From contig NZ_SJOM01000007.1 in assembly GCF_004762045.1 (NCBI RefSeq), positions 1,517,672-1,581,671 on the forward strand: a stretch of DNA of 64,000 nt, in the 5' to 3' direction. Origin of the DNA: Mycobacterium sp. DL99. Lineage in GTDB: Bacteria > Actinomycetota > Actinomycetes > Mycobacteriales > Mycobacteriaceae. The translations under genes and the position numbers were made by a program. How positions within the stretch are numbered: position 1 is the stretch's first letter; each line of letters starts with the position of its first letter. Under the pieces are notes generated by a model. The model was not told the origin of the DNA. It saw only the letters and a program-made list of their open reading frames with translations, and searched no databases. Positions 16,014-25,459 of the stretch are shown here, piece by piece.

Positions 16014-16723
16014 CCCGGTTGCTCACCGCGGTCCGGCTGGAACTGACCATCGCGACCCGCCAGAAGTTCCTGCACGCGGGTGTGTTCTCCGGTCTCATCT
16101 GGTTGGCAGTCCTGCTGCCGATGCCGCGCGACCTGCGCCCAGTCGCCGAGCCGTACGTGCTCGTCGGTGACATCGCGATCATCGGATTCTTCTTCATCGG
16201 CGGCTCGGTGTTCTTCGAGAAGCAGGAGCGCACGCTCGGCGCCATCATCTCCACCCCGTTGCGGTTCTGGGAGTACCTGACAGCCAAACTCTGTGTGCTG
16301 TCGGCTATCTCGTTGTCCGTAGCGATCGCGATATCAACCATCACCGACGGCTTCAGCTATCGTCCGGTGCAGCTGATCCTCGGGGTCCTGCTCGGCACGC
16401 TGCTGATGCTGCTGGTCGGGTTCATCACGTCACTACCGTTCGACTCGGTCACCGACTGGTTTCTGGCCGCCACCATCCCGCTCGCGGTCATGCTGGTGCC
16501 GCCGCTGATCTACTACTCGGGCCTGTGGCCGCATCCCATGCTCTACGTCGTGCCGACGCAAGGTCCGCTGCTGCTGCTGGGTGCAGCGTTCGGCCAAGTG
16601 ACGTTGACGGGCTGGCAGCTGCTCTATTCGGTGCTCTATCCCGTGCTGTCGCTGGTTGTTCTGTGGCGGGCTGCCCATGTGTTCTTTGGTCGCTACGTCG
16701 TCGAAAGGTCGGGAGTGCTGTGA
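16010..16723 (+). CDS. ABC exporter permease subunit 1 (ABC-2 type)
   Basis: 237 residues; ATG inside the ATGA overlap with the ATPase gene. Six hydrophobic segments can be read, starting with GVFSGLIWLAVLLPMP and ending with LYSVLYPVLSLVVLW. The cytoplasmic stretch EKQERTLGAIISTPLRFWEY is the amphipathic coupling helix typical of ABC-2 exporters, where an ERxxGTL/xxTPL-like motif contacts the ATPase. It forms the membrane channel together with the next gene product. Called a fluoroquinolone-type permease only by analogy. Confidence 0.85.
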   Translation: MTRLLTAVRLELTIATRQKFLHAGVFSGLIWLAVLLPMPRDLRPVAEPYVLVGDIAIIGFFFIGGSVFFEKQERTLGAIISTPLRFWEYLTAKLCVLSAISLSVAIAISTITDGFSYRPVQLILGVLLGTLLMLLVGFITSLPFDSVTDWFLAATIPLAVMLVPPLIYYSGLWPHPMLYVVPTQGPLLLLGAAFGQVTLTGWQLLYSVLYPVLSLVVLWRAAHVFFGRYVVERSGVL

Positions 16724-17478
16724 CTGCGATGCTGAGCTCGGCAACGGGAAAGGCTCTGGCGGCGTTCGGCCGCAACGATATTCGCGGCACATACCGTGAC
16801 CCGCTACTGGTCATGCTGATAGTCGCACCGGTGATCTGGACCAGCGGAGTGGCGATTCTGACCCCGATGTTCGCCGATATGCTCGCGCAGCGCTACGACT
16901 TCGACCTGGCGCCCTACTACCCGCTGGTGCTGACCGCTTTTCTGCTGTTGACCAGCATTATCATCGCGGGCGCCCTGGGTGCGTTCCTGGTACTCGACGA
17001 GGTCGACGCCGGCACCATGGCCGCGTTGCGGGTGACACCCGTTTCAATGTCGACATTCTTCGCCTACCGCGCGGCGACTGTGATGGTAGTCACAACGGTG
17101 TATGTGGTGGCGACGATGTCGTTGAGCGGAATCCTGCCGCCAGGATTGGTCGGCGTGCTGATACCGATCGGTTTGGTAGCAGGGTTGTCGGCGGTGGTGA
17201 CGTTGCTGCTGATCGTCACATTGGCGGGCAACAAGATCCAGGGCATCGCGATGGTGCGTGCGCTGGGCATGCTGATCGCCGGGCTGCCGTGCCTGCCCTG
17301 GTTCATCGACTCGCCGTGGAACCTGGCGTTCGGTGTGCTGCCGCCCTACTGGGCAGCCAAGGCGTTCTGGGTGGCGAGCGCACACGGAATGTGGTGGCCG
17401 TATCTGGTGGGAGGTGTGGCATACAACCTGGCGATCACCTGGCCGTTGTTCCGCCGATTCCTCACGAAGAACCGCTGA
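16720..17478 (+). CDS. ABC exporter permease subunit 2 (ABC-2 type)
   Basis: 252 residues; GTG start inside a GTGA overlap with permease 1. Hydrophobic segments at LLVMLIVAPVIWTSGVAIL, YPLVLTAFLLLTSIIIAGALGAFLVL, TVMVVTTVYVVATMSL, LVGVLIPIGLVAGLSAVVTLLLIV and two more. The coupling motif DEVDAGTMAALRVTPVS lies between the second and third. It should pair with permease 1 as a heterodimeric pore. End of the operon; the convergent AraC gene stops nine bases later. Confidence 0.85.
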   Translation: MTAMLSSATGKALAAFGRNDIRGTYRDPLLVMLIVAPVIWTSGVAILTPMFADMLAQRYDFDLAPYYPLVLTAFLLLTSIIIAGALGAFLVLDEVDAGTMAALRVTPVSMSTFFAYRAATVMVVTTVYVVATMSLSGILPPGLVGVLIPIGLVAGLSAVVTLLLIVTLAGNKIQGIAMVRALGMLIAGLPCLPWFIDSPWNLAFGVLPPYWAAKAFWVASAHGMWWPYLVGGVAYNLAITWPLFRRFLTKNR

Positions 17479-17486
17479 GCAGCGGT

Positions 17487-18440
17487 TCAGCGGCTCTGGC
17501 TGTTGCGCCACCGCAAGGGCGGTGCGCCGTACCGGCGCTGGAACGCGCGGCTGAACGCGGAATCGGATGTGTAGCCGACGGCTTGCCCGATCTTGCTGAC
17601 CGAGGTAGTGGTGGATCGGAGCAGGTCCGCGGCCCGGTCGAGCCGACGCTCTGTGACGTAGGCGGCCGGCGACTGCCCGAACAGGCGGGTGAACCGTTCG
17701 GCGAACGTTGACCGCGAATGTCGTGCGAGGTCGGCGAGTTCGGTGACTGACCACTGATGTGCCGGATCGTTGTGCACAGCCGTGAGAACCGGACCCAGTT
17801 GGGGATCCATCGCCGCGGTGAGCCAGCCTGGGGCGGCGTCCGCGGACCCGGACCACGCACGCAGGGCGTGGATGAACAACAGATCGAGAATGCGGGAGAT
17901 CATTACCTTCGCGCCCGGCCGGGGTTCTGTGGTCTCGGCCAGCAACAACTGCAGGCTCAGCGGCAGCCACTCGTGGCCCTGCGCGCCGGCCCGGATCATG
18001 ATGGCCGGTGGCAGCACCGACAAGAGCGGGCCGGCGACCGTGCTGTCCACGGCGAAGATTCCGCTGAGCCAGCGCGGCGAGTCCGGATCATCCTGCCCAG
18101 GATCGGAATTCCGGTCACTTCCGGACAGTGTGCGGGGGCCGGCGCCACGCCCGTGGGAGATGCTGTGTGCGTCGCCGCGGGCCAGCAGTGCCATGTCGCC
18201 GGCGTCCATCGACAGGGTCTGATCGCCGATGTGCAGGGTGAGTCCGTCGGTCTCGGCGATGTGCAGTACTCGGGCCGCAGCCGGGATGGCCACATGGAAG
18301 GGCGCGGCCGGCGACCAGCGCGTCACGGTGTCCCCGCGGAGGCGCACGGTGCGCAGGATCTCCGACAGGGCGTCCGAATCGGCTAGGCTTGCGGACGGCG
18401 GACTCAGAGGATCGGCTAATTTTCCCGGCGAATGGGTCAT
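17487..18440 (-). CDS. AraC-family regulator with N-terminal cupin-type domain
   Basis: 317 residues from the ATG at 18440. The N-terminal half (LSEILRTVRLRGDTVTRWSPAAPF, LHIGDQTLSMDAGDMALLARGDAHSI) is the Cupin_6/AraC_binding-type sensor common in actinobacteria. The C-terminal AraC domain has two helix-turn-helix units: WSVTELADLARHSRSTFAERFTRLFGQSPAAYV and KIGQAVGYTSDSAFSRAFQRRYG. It faces away from the alpha/beta hydrolase gene with an 83-base gap, the classic arrangement for a regulator and its target. Confidence 0.9.
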   Translation of the reverse strand: MTHSPGKLADPLSPPSASLADSDALSEILRTVRLRGDTVTRWSPAAPFHVAIPAAARVLHIAETDGLTLHIGDQTLSMDAGDMALLARGDAHSISHGRGAGPRTLSGSDRNSDPGQDDPDSPRWLSGIFAVDSTVAGPLLSVLPPAIMIRAGAQGHEWLPLSLQLLLAETTEPRPGAKVMISRILDLLFIHALRAWSGSADAAPGWLTAAMDPQLGPVLTAVHNDPAHQWSVTELADLARHSRSTFAERFTRLFGQSPAAYVTERRLDRAADLLRSTTTSVSKIGQAVGYTSDSAFSRAFQRRYGAPPLRWRNSQSR

Positions 18441-18523
18441 GGCTGTTGCCTCATCCTCCAAATATGGTGGAACGGTCGCGGGTGGTCAACGCCCGGGATT
18501 CCGAGACCGAGGAGGGTCCGAAG

Positions 18524-19219
18524 ATGACCGACAAGCCGGCAATCGTTCTGGTGCACGGGTTTTGGGGTGGAGCGGCGCACTGGGCGAAGGTGATCGTGGA
18601 ACTGCGGAGGCGGGGCTACGACAAGCTGTATGCGGTGGAGAACCCCCTCACGTCCCTGCGGGACGACACGCACCGCACGCAGCAAATGGTCAAGCAGGTC
18701 GATGGGCCCGTGTTGCTGGTAGGCCACTCGTACGGTGGGGCGGTCATCACCGAAGCGGGGGATCTGCCCAATGTCGTCGGGCTGGTCTATGTCGCGGCCT
18801 TCGCACCCGACGCGGGGGAGAGCCCCGGCCAGATCAGTGAGCAACTGCCACCGGCGGCGTTCGACAACATCGCCCCGGACTCGGATGGCTACCTGTGGAT
18901 CAAGCAGGACAAATTCGGCGAGAGCTTCGCTCAGGATCTGCCCGACGACGAGACCCTGGTGATGGCGGTGACCCAAAAGGCGCCGCTCGGTTCGACTTTC
19001 GGTGACGCCGTGTCCACCCCGGCCTGGAAGACCAAGCCCACCTGGTATCAGGTGTCGACCGCGGACCGCATGATCCATCCGGACAACGAGCGCCGGATGG
19101 CTCAGCGGATGAACCCCCGCAAGGTCATCGAACTCGACGCCGGCCATGCCTCGTTGGCGTCCCAGCCCACCGCGATTGCGAATCTGATCGACGAGGCGGT
19201 GGCCGAACTCGGCGGCTAA
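18524..19219 (+). CDS. Alpha/beta hydrolase
   Basis: 231 residues; the ATG at 18524 is chosen because GAGGAGG stands nine bases upstream. Alpha/beta fold: VLVHGFWGGAAHW with the oxyanion HG, nucleophile elbow LLVGHSYGGAVI (Ser of GHSYG), and the late His in ELDAGHASLAS. The middle part YVAAFAPDAGESPGQI is typical of small esterase/methylesterase-like members related to salicylate-binding-protein homologues. The natural substrate is unknown. Probably controlled by the divergent AraC gene. Its stop overlaps the convergent EamA transporter gene by four bases. Confidence 0.88.
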   Translation: MTDKPAIVLVHGFWGGAAHWAKVIVELRRRGYDKLYAVENPLTSLRDDTHRTQQMVKQVDGPVLLVGHSYGGAVITEAGDLPNVVGLVYVAAFAPDAGESPGQISEQLPPAAFDNIAPDSDGYLWIKQDKFGESFAQDLPDDETLVMAVTQKAPLGSTFGDAVSTPAWKTKPTWYQVSTADRMIHPDNERRMAQRMNPRKVIELDAGHASLASQPTAIANLIDEAVAELGG

Positions 19220-20085
19220 CCGAGAGGTTCGGCCGGCCCCGCATGCGCGGAACGTACCGCGCCGATGCTCGCGACGGTGACCAGGGCCACGCCCAGATAG
19301 CCGAGCAGTCCGATCTGCTGGCCGAGCACCACGAGCCCGGCCAGCGCGGCGGTGACCGGTGACAGGCAGGTCAGCACGGCGAAGGTGGCAGGCGGGAGGC
19401 GGCGCAGGGATATCAACTCCAACGAGTACGGGATCACCGAGGACAGCATTCCGACCGCCGCGCCCACCCCGAGCACGCGCCAGTCGAGTGCGTCCAGGGG
19501 TACCGAGGCGACCGCGAAGGGGGCGACGACGAGGGCTCCCATCGCCGTGGCCAATGCCAGGCCGTCGACGCGACGGAACTCGGCGGCGGTACGCGCAGAC
19601 GCCAGGATGTAGCCGGCCCACGCCACGCCCGCGGCAGCCGCGAAGGCGAATCCCGTGGCCTCGAAGTGCCCGCCGTCCCCGTGCGGCAGGCCCAGCATCG
19701 CGACCCCGGCGAAGGCCAGCGCGGCCCACAGCCACGCGACGCGGCGGGTACCCGTCACCACCGAAAGGACCAGCGGGCCGAGGGCTTCGATGGTCACCGC
19801 GATGCCGAGGGGAATCCGCTCGATGGCGAGGTAGAAGCAGTAGTTCATCGTGCCCAGCGTCACGGCCAGTGCGATCGCCGCGCCCCAGGCCTGCCGCGTC
19901 AGGCCCCGCACCGATGGGCGTACCGCTGCGCACAGGATGACACCGGCGACCCCGAACCGGGCGAACAAGGCCCCCACGGTGCCGACCGCGGCGAACAGGC
20001 CGACCGCGAACGCCGCGCCCACCTCCTGGCTGATCGCGGCGACCACCACCAGCAGCGCAGCCCCGAGTGGGGCGCGCGTGGTCAC
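19216..20085 (-). CDS. EamA/RhtA-type transporter (10 TM, drug/metabolite superfamily)
   Basis: 289 residues with about ten hydrophobic segments in two repeated halves (EamA x2), for example GAALLVVVAAISQEVGAAFAV and VLGVGAAVGMLSSVIPYSLEL. The sequences LGTMNYCFYLAIERIPLGIAVTIEALGPL and LELISLRRLPPATFAVLTCLSPV are the paired conserved helices of RhtA-like amino-acid exporters. Likely exports threonine/homoserine or another small metabolite. It starts ten bases after the stop of the TetR gene upstream on the same strand, so the TetR gene and this one form an operon. Confidence 0.87.
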   Translation of the reverse strand: MTTRAPLGAALLVVVAAISQEVGAAFAVGLFAAVGTVGALFARFGVAGVILCAAVRPSVRGLTRQAWGAAIALAVTLGTMNYCFYLAIERIPLGIAVTIEALGPLVLSVVTGTRRVAWLWAALAFAGVAMLGLPHGDGGHFEATGFAFAAAAGVAWAGYILASARTAAEFRRVDGLALATAMGALVVAPFAVASVPLDALDWRVLGVGAAVGMLSSVIPYSLELISLRRLPPATFAVLTCLSPVTAALAGLVVLGQQIGLLGYLGVALVTVASIGAVRSAHAGPAEPLG

Positions 20086-20095
20086 ACCGCCACCG

Positions 20096-20716
20096 TCACA
20101 CCGTCACCGGAAGGTGGGCCCCCGTCGCCAGTTCGGCATAGCCCCGCATCAGCCGTAGCGCAGTGGCGCGGTCGAGGTCCGGGTCCCGCGCCACGATTCG
20201 GTACCCGAGATAGTCCTCCATGGACATCAATGTCATGGCGATATCGCGCGCGGGTGCGGTGAGTGTGAAAATTCCTGCAGTAGAGCCTGTTTCGAGGATC
20301 GAAGCGTAGAGGCCCACCTGCCGGTGATAGATGTGCTGGACGTCGGGGCGTTGGTCGAGCACGAATCCGGCGGCCATCACAGCCCGCCAGATCGACCGCC
20401 ACTCGACGTCCTCCGGTCCGGACGGCAGCCCGGCAGCGATCATGAACGTGATCTGATCCCGCGCGTCCTCGGTGCGCTCGACGACGGCGAGCCGGTCGTC
20501 GTAGAACTTGCTGTCCGAGCGCTGCGCCAGCGCCGAGAGCAGCTGGTCCATCTCGCGGAAGTAGTAGCGCACGGCGTTGGGGGTCAGATTGAGCTCAGCG
20601 GCGACGTCGGCGATCCGGAACGCGGTCAGATCGTTGCGCTCGATCAAGGCGATCGTGGCGTCGAGGATCTCCTCACGTCGTTGCGCCTGTCGGTTCGGCC
20701 GTCCCACGGGTCCCAT
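20096..20716 (-). CDS. TetR-family transcriptional regulator
   Basis: 206 residues. N-terminal DNA-binding domain RREEILDATIALIERNDLTAFRIADVAAELNLTPNAVRYYFREMDQLL. The C-terminal half carries WRSIWRAVMAAGFVLDQRPDVQ and a long helix region. It lies directly upstream of the EamA gene on the same strand and is divergent from the P1 peptidase gene with a 99-base promoter region. It may control both the transporter and the peptidase. Confidence 0.88.
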   Translation of the reverse strand: MGPVGRPNRQAQRREEILDATIALIERNDLTAFRIADVAAELNLTPNAVRYYFREMDQLLSALAQRSDSKFYDDRLAVVERTEDARDQITFMIAAGLPSGPEDVEWRSIWRAVMAAGFVLDQRPDVQHIYHRQVGLYASILETGSTAGIFTLTAPARDIAMTLMSMEDYLGYRIVARDPDLDRATALRLMRGYAELATGAHLPVTV

Positions 20717-20815
20717 CCTTCACGAATTCGGTCACTTCAGTTGACTCCGGTGGCTACCCACCGCCATTATTTTCCAATCCTGAAAAGAATTTGGCCACAA
20801 CTTTCCGGAGGACGC

Positions 20816-21937
20816 ATGCTGGACTGCTCCTCGCGGCGTCCGCGCGCCCGCGATATCGGCGTCGTCATCGGCGAGCACCCCACGGGCCTGAACAACGCCA
20901 TCACCGATGTCGCCGGCGTACGCGTCGGGCACACCACGATCCAGCGGCCCGGACCCAACCCGGTCAACACCGGCGTCACCGTCGTGATCCCACATCCCGA
21001 GATCTTCACCGAGCCGGTGTTCGCCGGGGCCCACCGGCTCAACGGCAGCGGAGAACTCACCGGACTGGAGTGGATCCGTGAGTCCGGTGAACTCACCACA
21101 CCCATCGGCCTGACCAACACCCACAGCGTCGGCGTCGTCCGCGACACACTGGTCCAAGCCCAGGTGCGGGCCCGTGGCGATGGGCTCTACTGGTCCCTGC
21201 CGGTCGTGGGGGAGACCTATGACGGGCTGCTCAACGACATCAACGGCCACCACGTCCGCCCCGAACACGTGGGCGCCGCACTCGCCGACGCCACGGGCGG
21301 CCCGGTCGCCGAAGGCAATGTCGGCGGCGGGACCGGCATGATCTGCCACGGCTTCAAGGGCGGGATCGGGACCGCATCGCGGGTCACCGACACCGTGGCC
21401 GGGCCCTACACCGTCGGCGTGCTCGTGCAGGCGAATCACGGTCGGCGGGAACGCCTTCGGGTCAACGGGGTGCCTGTCGGGGAGATGGTGAGTCCCGAGC
21501 TGGTGCCGACCCCTCACCTTCCGATTCCGTATCCGGCGGGATCCGGCTCGATCATCGTCGTGATCGCCACCGACGCGCCGTTGCTGCCACATCAGTGCAC
21601 CCGGCTCGCGCAACGCTCGGCCCTGGCCGTCGGCCGGGTCGGCGGAACAGGGGAGCAGTACAGCGGCGACCTGATGCTGGCCTTCTCCACCGGCAACCGG
21701 GGAATCCCGCCGTACGGGTGGGACGAGAACCCCGATGCCAACCGGCCCGAGATCGCGGTGCGCATGGTGGCGCCACAGTTGATGACCCGACTGTTCGACC
21801 TGGCGATCGAGGCCACCGAGGAGGCCATCGTCAATGCTCTGGTGGCCGCTGAGACCATGACCGGCCGCGGCGGGTTGACCGCGCATGCGCTCGATCACAA
21901 GCTGCTCCACTCGGCCCTGGTGCTGGAAGGTCACTGA
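20816..21937 (+). CDS. P1-family (DmpA-like) aminopeptidase, self-cleaving N-terminal nucleophile hydrolase
   Basis: 373 residues from the ATG at 20816 (GGAGG seven bases upstream); longer frames extend into the TetR gene and are rejected. DmpA-like landmarks in order: IGEHPTGLNNAITDVAGVRVGHTT, GGGTGMICHGFKGG, and the autoproteolysis site Gly244-Ser245 in AGSGSIIVVIATDAPL, matching Gly249-Ser250 of DmpA. After cleavage Ser245 becomes the N-terminal nucleophile of the beta chain. Expected to release N-terminal amino acids, including D- or beta-amino acids, from small peptides or amides in the cytoplasm. Neighbouring EamA and TetR genes suggest an uptake/degradation or detoxification module. 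Confidence 0.9.
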   Translation: MLDCSSRRPRARDIGVVIGEHPTGLNNAITDVAGVRVGHTTIQRPGPNPVNTGVTVVIPHPEIFTEPVFAGAHRLNGSGELTGLEWIRESGELTTPIGLTNTHSVGVVRDTLVQAQVRARGDGLYWSLPVVGETYDGLLNDINGHHVRPEHVGAALADATGGPVAEGNVGGGTGMICHGFKGGIGTASRVTDTVAGPYTVGVLVQANHGRRERLRVNGVPVGEMVSPELVPTPHLPIPYPAGSGSIIVVIATDAPLLPHQCTRLAQRSALAVGRVGGTGEQYSGDLMLAFSTGNRGIPPYGWDENPDANRPEIAVRMVAPQLMTRLFDLAIEATEEAIVNALVAAETMTGRGGLTAHALDHKLLHSALVLEGH

Positions 21938-21962
21938 GCTCGACACGGGCGCGTGTCGAGCT
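21937..21962. terminator. Bidirectional hairpin between P1 peptidase and rmlC
   Basis: Ten-base perfect arms AGCTCGACAC / GTGTCGAGCT with a six-base GC loop, starting at the last base of the peptidase stop codon. It sits between convergent genes and lacks a clear T tract, so it may end transcription from both sides only partly. Confidence 0.55.
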
Positions 21963-22019
21963 GATGCGCTCATCGTCGCCCCGCCGCACGGCCACGTATG
22001 CAGTAGTGGACTACCTCAT

Positions 22020-23626
<1,607 letters not shown>

Positions 23627-23642
23627 CTAACCGGCCGCAGCG

Positions 23643-24494
23643 TCAGCCCTTCAGGCCCAGTGGCCCGGCCAATTCGGTCAGTGTCGGGATCAGCTTGTCC
23701 GGACCGCCGAGCACCTGGATCGTGACATGGTCGGCGCCGTTGGCGACGTGCTGCTGCAGGCGCGCGGCGATCGCCTCGGCGGTCCCGTGCGCGACGACCG
23801 CATCGATCAACTTGTCGCTACCCGGCTTGGCGATGTCATCTTCGGTGAAACCGAGCCGGCGCCAGTTGTTGAGGTAGTTGCTCAGGTTCAGGTAGAAGTC
23901 GACGGTCTCGCGCCCGATCGCCCGGGCCGCCGCGGCGTCGGTGCTCAGCACCACCTTGTGCTCGGGTGCCAGGAACACCGACTCGCCCAGCACCTCGCGG
24001 GCATGGGCGGTGTGCTCGGGCGTCGTGAGGTAGGGGTGCGCGCCGGCGCTGCGCTGTGCGGAGAGCTTGAGCACCTTGTCGCCCAGTGCGGCGATCACCA
24101 GCCGGCTGGTCGGTACTTTGGCCGCGTCCAGCACGTCGAGGTATTCGACCAGTGCTTCATACGGCTTGCGGTATTCGCCGGTGTGCTCGGGATGCCCCAC
24201 CCCGATGCCGAGCAGGAACCGGCCCGGGTAAGCCGCCTCGATGCGGTGGAACGATTCGGCGACCGCGTTGGCGTCGGCCGTCCAGATGTTGACGATGCCG
24301 GTGGCCAGCTGAAGTGTCTGCGTGCGCTCCAGGATCGGCTCGGCGAAGGCGAGGTCGGCGGACGGCGAGCCACCCACCCAGAGTGCGCCGTAACCCAGCT
24401 TCTCGATCTCGACGGCCTGCTCGGGCGGCACCGCCCCGAACGTCCACACTCCGTAGCGACCCAGATCCGGCTTGAGCGAGAGCGATTCGGTCAT
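23643..24494 (-). CDS. LLM-class F420-dependent oxidoreductase (copy 1)
   Basis: 283 residues with the luciferase-like TIM barrel: VWTFGAVPPEQAVEIEKLGYGALWVGGS at the N-terminus, LATGIVNIWTADANAVAESFHRIEAAYPGRFLLGIGVGHPE in the first third, and HVTIQVLGGPDKLIPTLTELAGPLG at the end. Mycobacteria use cofactor F420 with this family, so an F420H2-dependent reductase/oxidase is the working assignment; substrate unknown. It is a close paralogue of the next gene (same opening, middle and end segments), implying tandem duplication. Confidence 0.85.
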   Translation of the reverse strand: MTESLSLKPDLGRYGVWTFGAVPPEQAVEIEKLGYGALWVGGSPSADLAFAEPILERTQTLQLATGIVNIWTADANAVAESFHRIEAAYPGRFLLGIGVGHPEHTGEYRKPYEALVEYLDVLDAAKVPTSRLVIAALGDKVLKLSAQRSAGAHPYLTTPEHTAHAREVLGESVFLAPEHKVVLSTDAAAARAIGRETVDFYLNLSNYLNNWRRLGFTEDDIAKPGSDKLIDAVVAHGTAEAIAARLQQHVANGADHVTIQVLGGPDKLIPTLTELAGPLGLKG

Positions 24495-24520
24495 CTGAGA
24501 GTCCTTGTCTGTCGGTCCTC

Positions 24521-25384
24521 TTAAGCCAGGCCGAGCGGCCCGGCGAGTTCGGCCAGTGCGGGTACCAGTTTGTCCGGTGACGTCAGCACCTGTACAGGCA
24601 CGTGGTCGGCGCCGGCGTCGCGATGCTGCCGCAACCGGGCGGCCACCTCGTCCACTGTGCCGTACGCGACGACGGCGTCGATGAACCGGTCACTGCCCGG
24701 TTTGGCCAGATCCTCGTCGGTGAAGCCGAGCCGCTTGAAGTTGTTGAGGTAGTTGCTCAGACCGAGGTAGATGTCGAGTGCCTTGCGACCCAGGGCGCGC
24801 GCCTTCTCGGTGTCGGTGGTGAGCACCGCCTTGTGCTCGGGAGCCAGGAATGCGTCGGGACCGATCAACTCGCGTGCCTGTGCGGTGTGTTCCGGCGTGG
24901 TCAGGTACGGGTGCGCACCCGCCGAGCGGGCCGCCGACAGTTGCAGCACCTTGGGGCCCAGAGCGGCGACGACCCGACGATGCTTGGGAACGCCGTACTC
25001 ATCGAGCTTGTCGTGGTAATCGGTGAGCGCGTCGAGCGGTTTGCGGTACTCGCCGATCGCTTCACGGTGACCGACCCCGATGCCCAGCAGGAACCGGCCC
25101 GGGTAGGCGGCCTCGATGCGGTGGAACGACTCGGCGACCGGGCCGGCGGCCGCACTCCAGATGTTCACGATGCCGGTGGCCAGCTGCAAGGTGTCGGTGG
25201 CTGCCAGGATCGGATCGATCCACTCCAGTTCGGCCGGCGGCGATCCGCCGGCCCAGATCGCGCCGTAGCCCAGCGCTTCGATGTCCCGCAGCTGCTGCGG
25301 CGAGAGTTGCTGGAACTGCGAATAGTGGCCGAACGCGCCGTATGTGCCGAGATCGGGCTTGCTGCCCGCCGTGGTCTGGGTCAT
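24521..25384 (-). CDS. LLM-class F420-dependent oxidoreductase (copy 2)
   Basis: 287 residues, paralogue of the gene just downstream: the segments LATGIVNIWSAAAGPVAESFHRIEAAYPGRFLLGIGVGH and YLNNFKRLGFTDEDLAKPGSDRFIDAVVAYGT correspond closely. The gap between the copies is 26 bases, so they are co-transcribed. The same family logic applies: a F420-dependent redox enzyme on an unknown small substrate. Divergence is mainly near the N-terminus (FGHYSQFQQLSPQQLRDIEALGYGAIWAGGS), which may alter the substrate lid. Confidence 0.85.
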   Translation of the reverse strand: MTQTTAGSKPDLGTYGAFGHYSQFQQLSPQQLRDIEALGYGAIWAGGSPPAELEWIDPILAATDTLQLATGIVNIWSAAAGPVAESFHRIEAAYPGRFLLGIGVGHREAIGEYRKPLDALTDYHDKLDEYGVPKHRRVVAALGPKVLQLSAARSAGAHPYLTTPEHTAQARELIGPDAFLAPEHKAVLTTDTEKARALGRKALDIYLGLSNYLNNFKRLGFTDEDLAKPGSDRFIDAVVAYGTVDEVAARLRQHRDAGADHVPVQVLTSPDKLVPALAELAGPLGLA

Positions 25385-25459
25385 GAACGTGTCAACCGGG
25401 GTCCGTGCGGGGGCTATTCCGGGCGAATCACGCTGATTGTGGATCTGGCCGGGCCGGCA

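Noticed and set aside
20324..20815. Upstream extension of the P1 peptidase frame
   Set aside because: It is antisense to the TetR gene; the ATG at 20816 has a good ribosome binding site and gives the normal family length.
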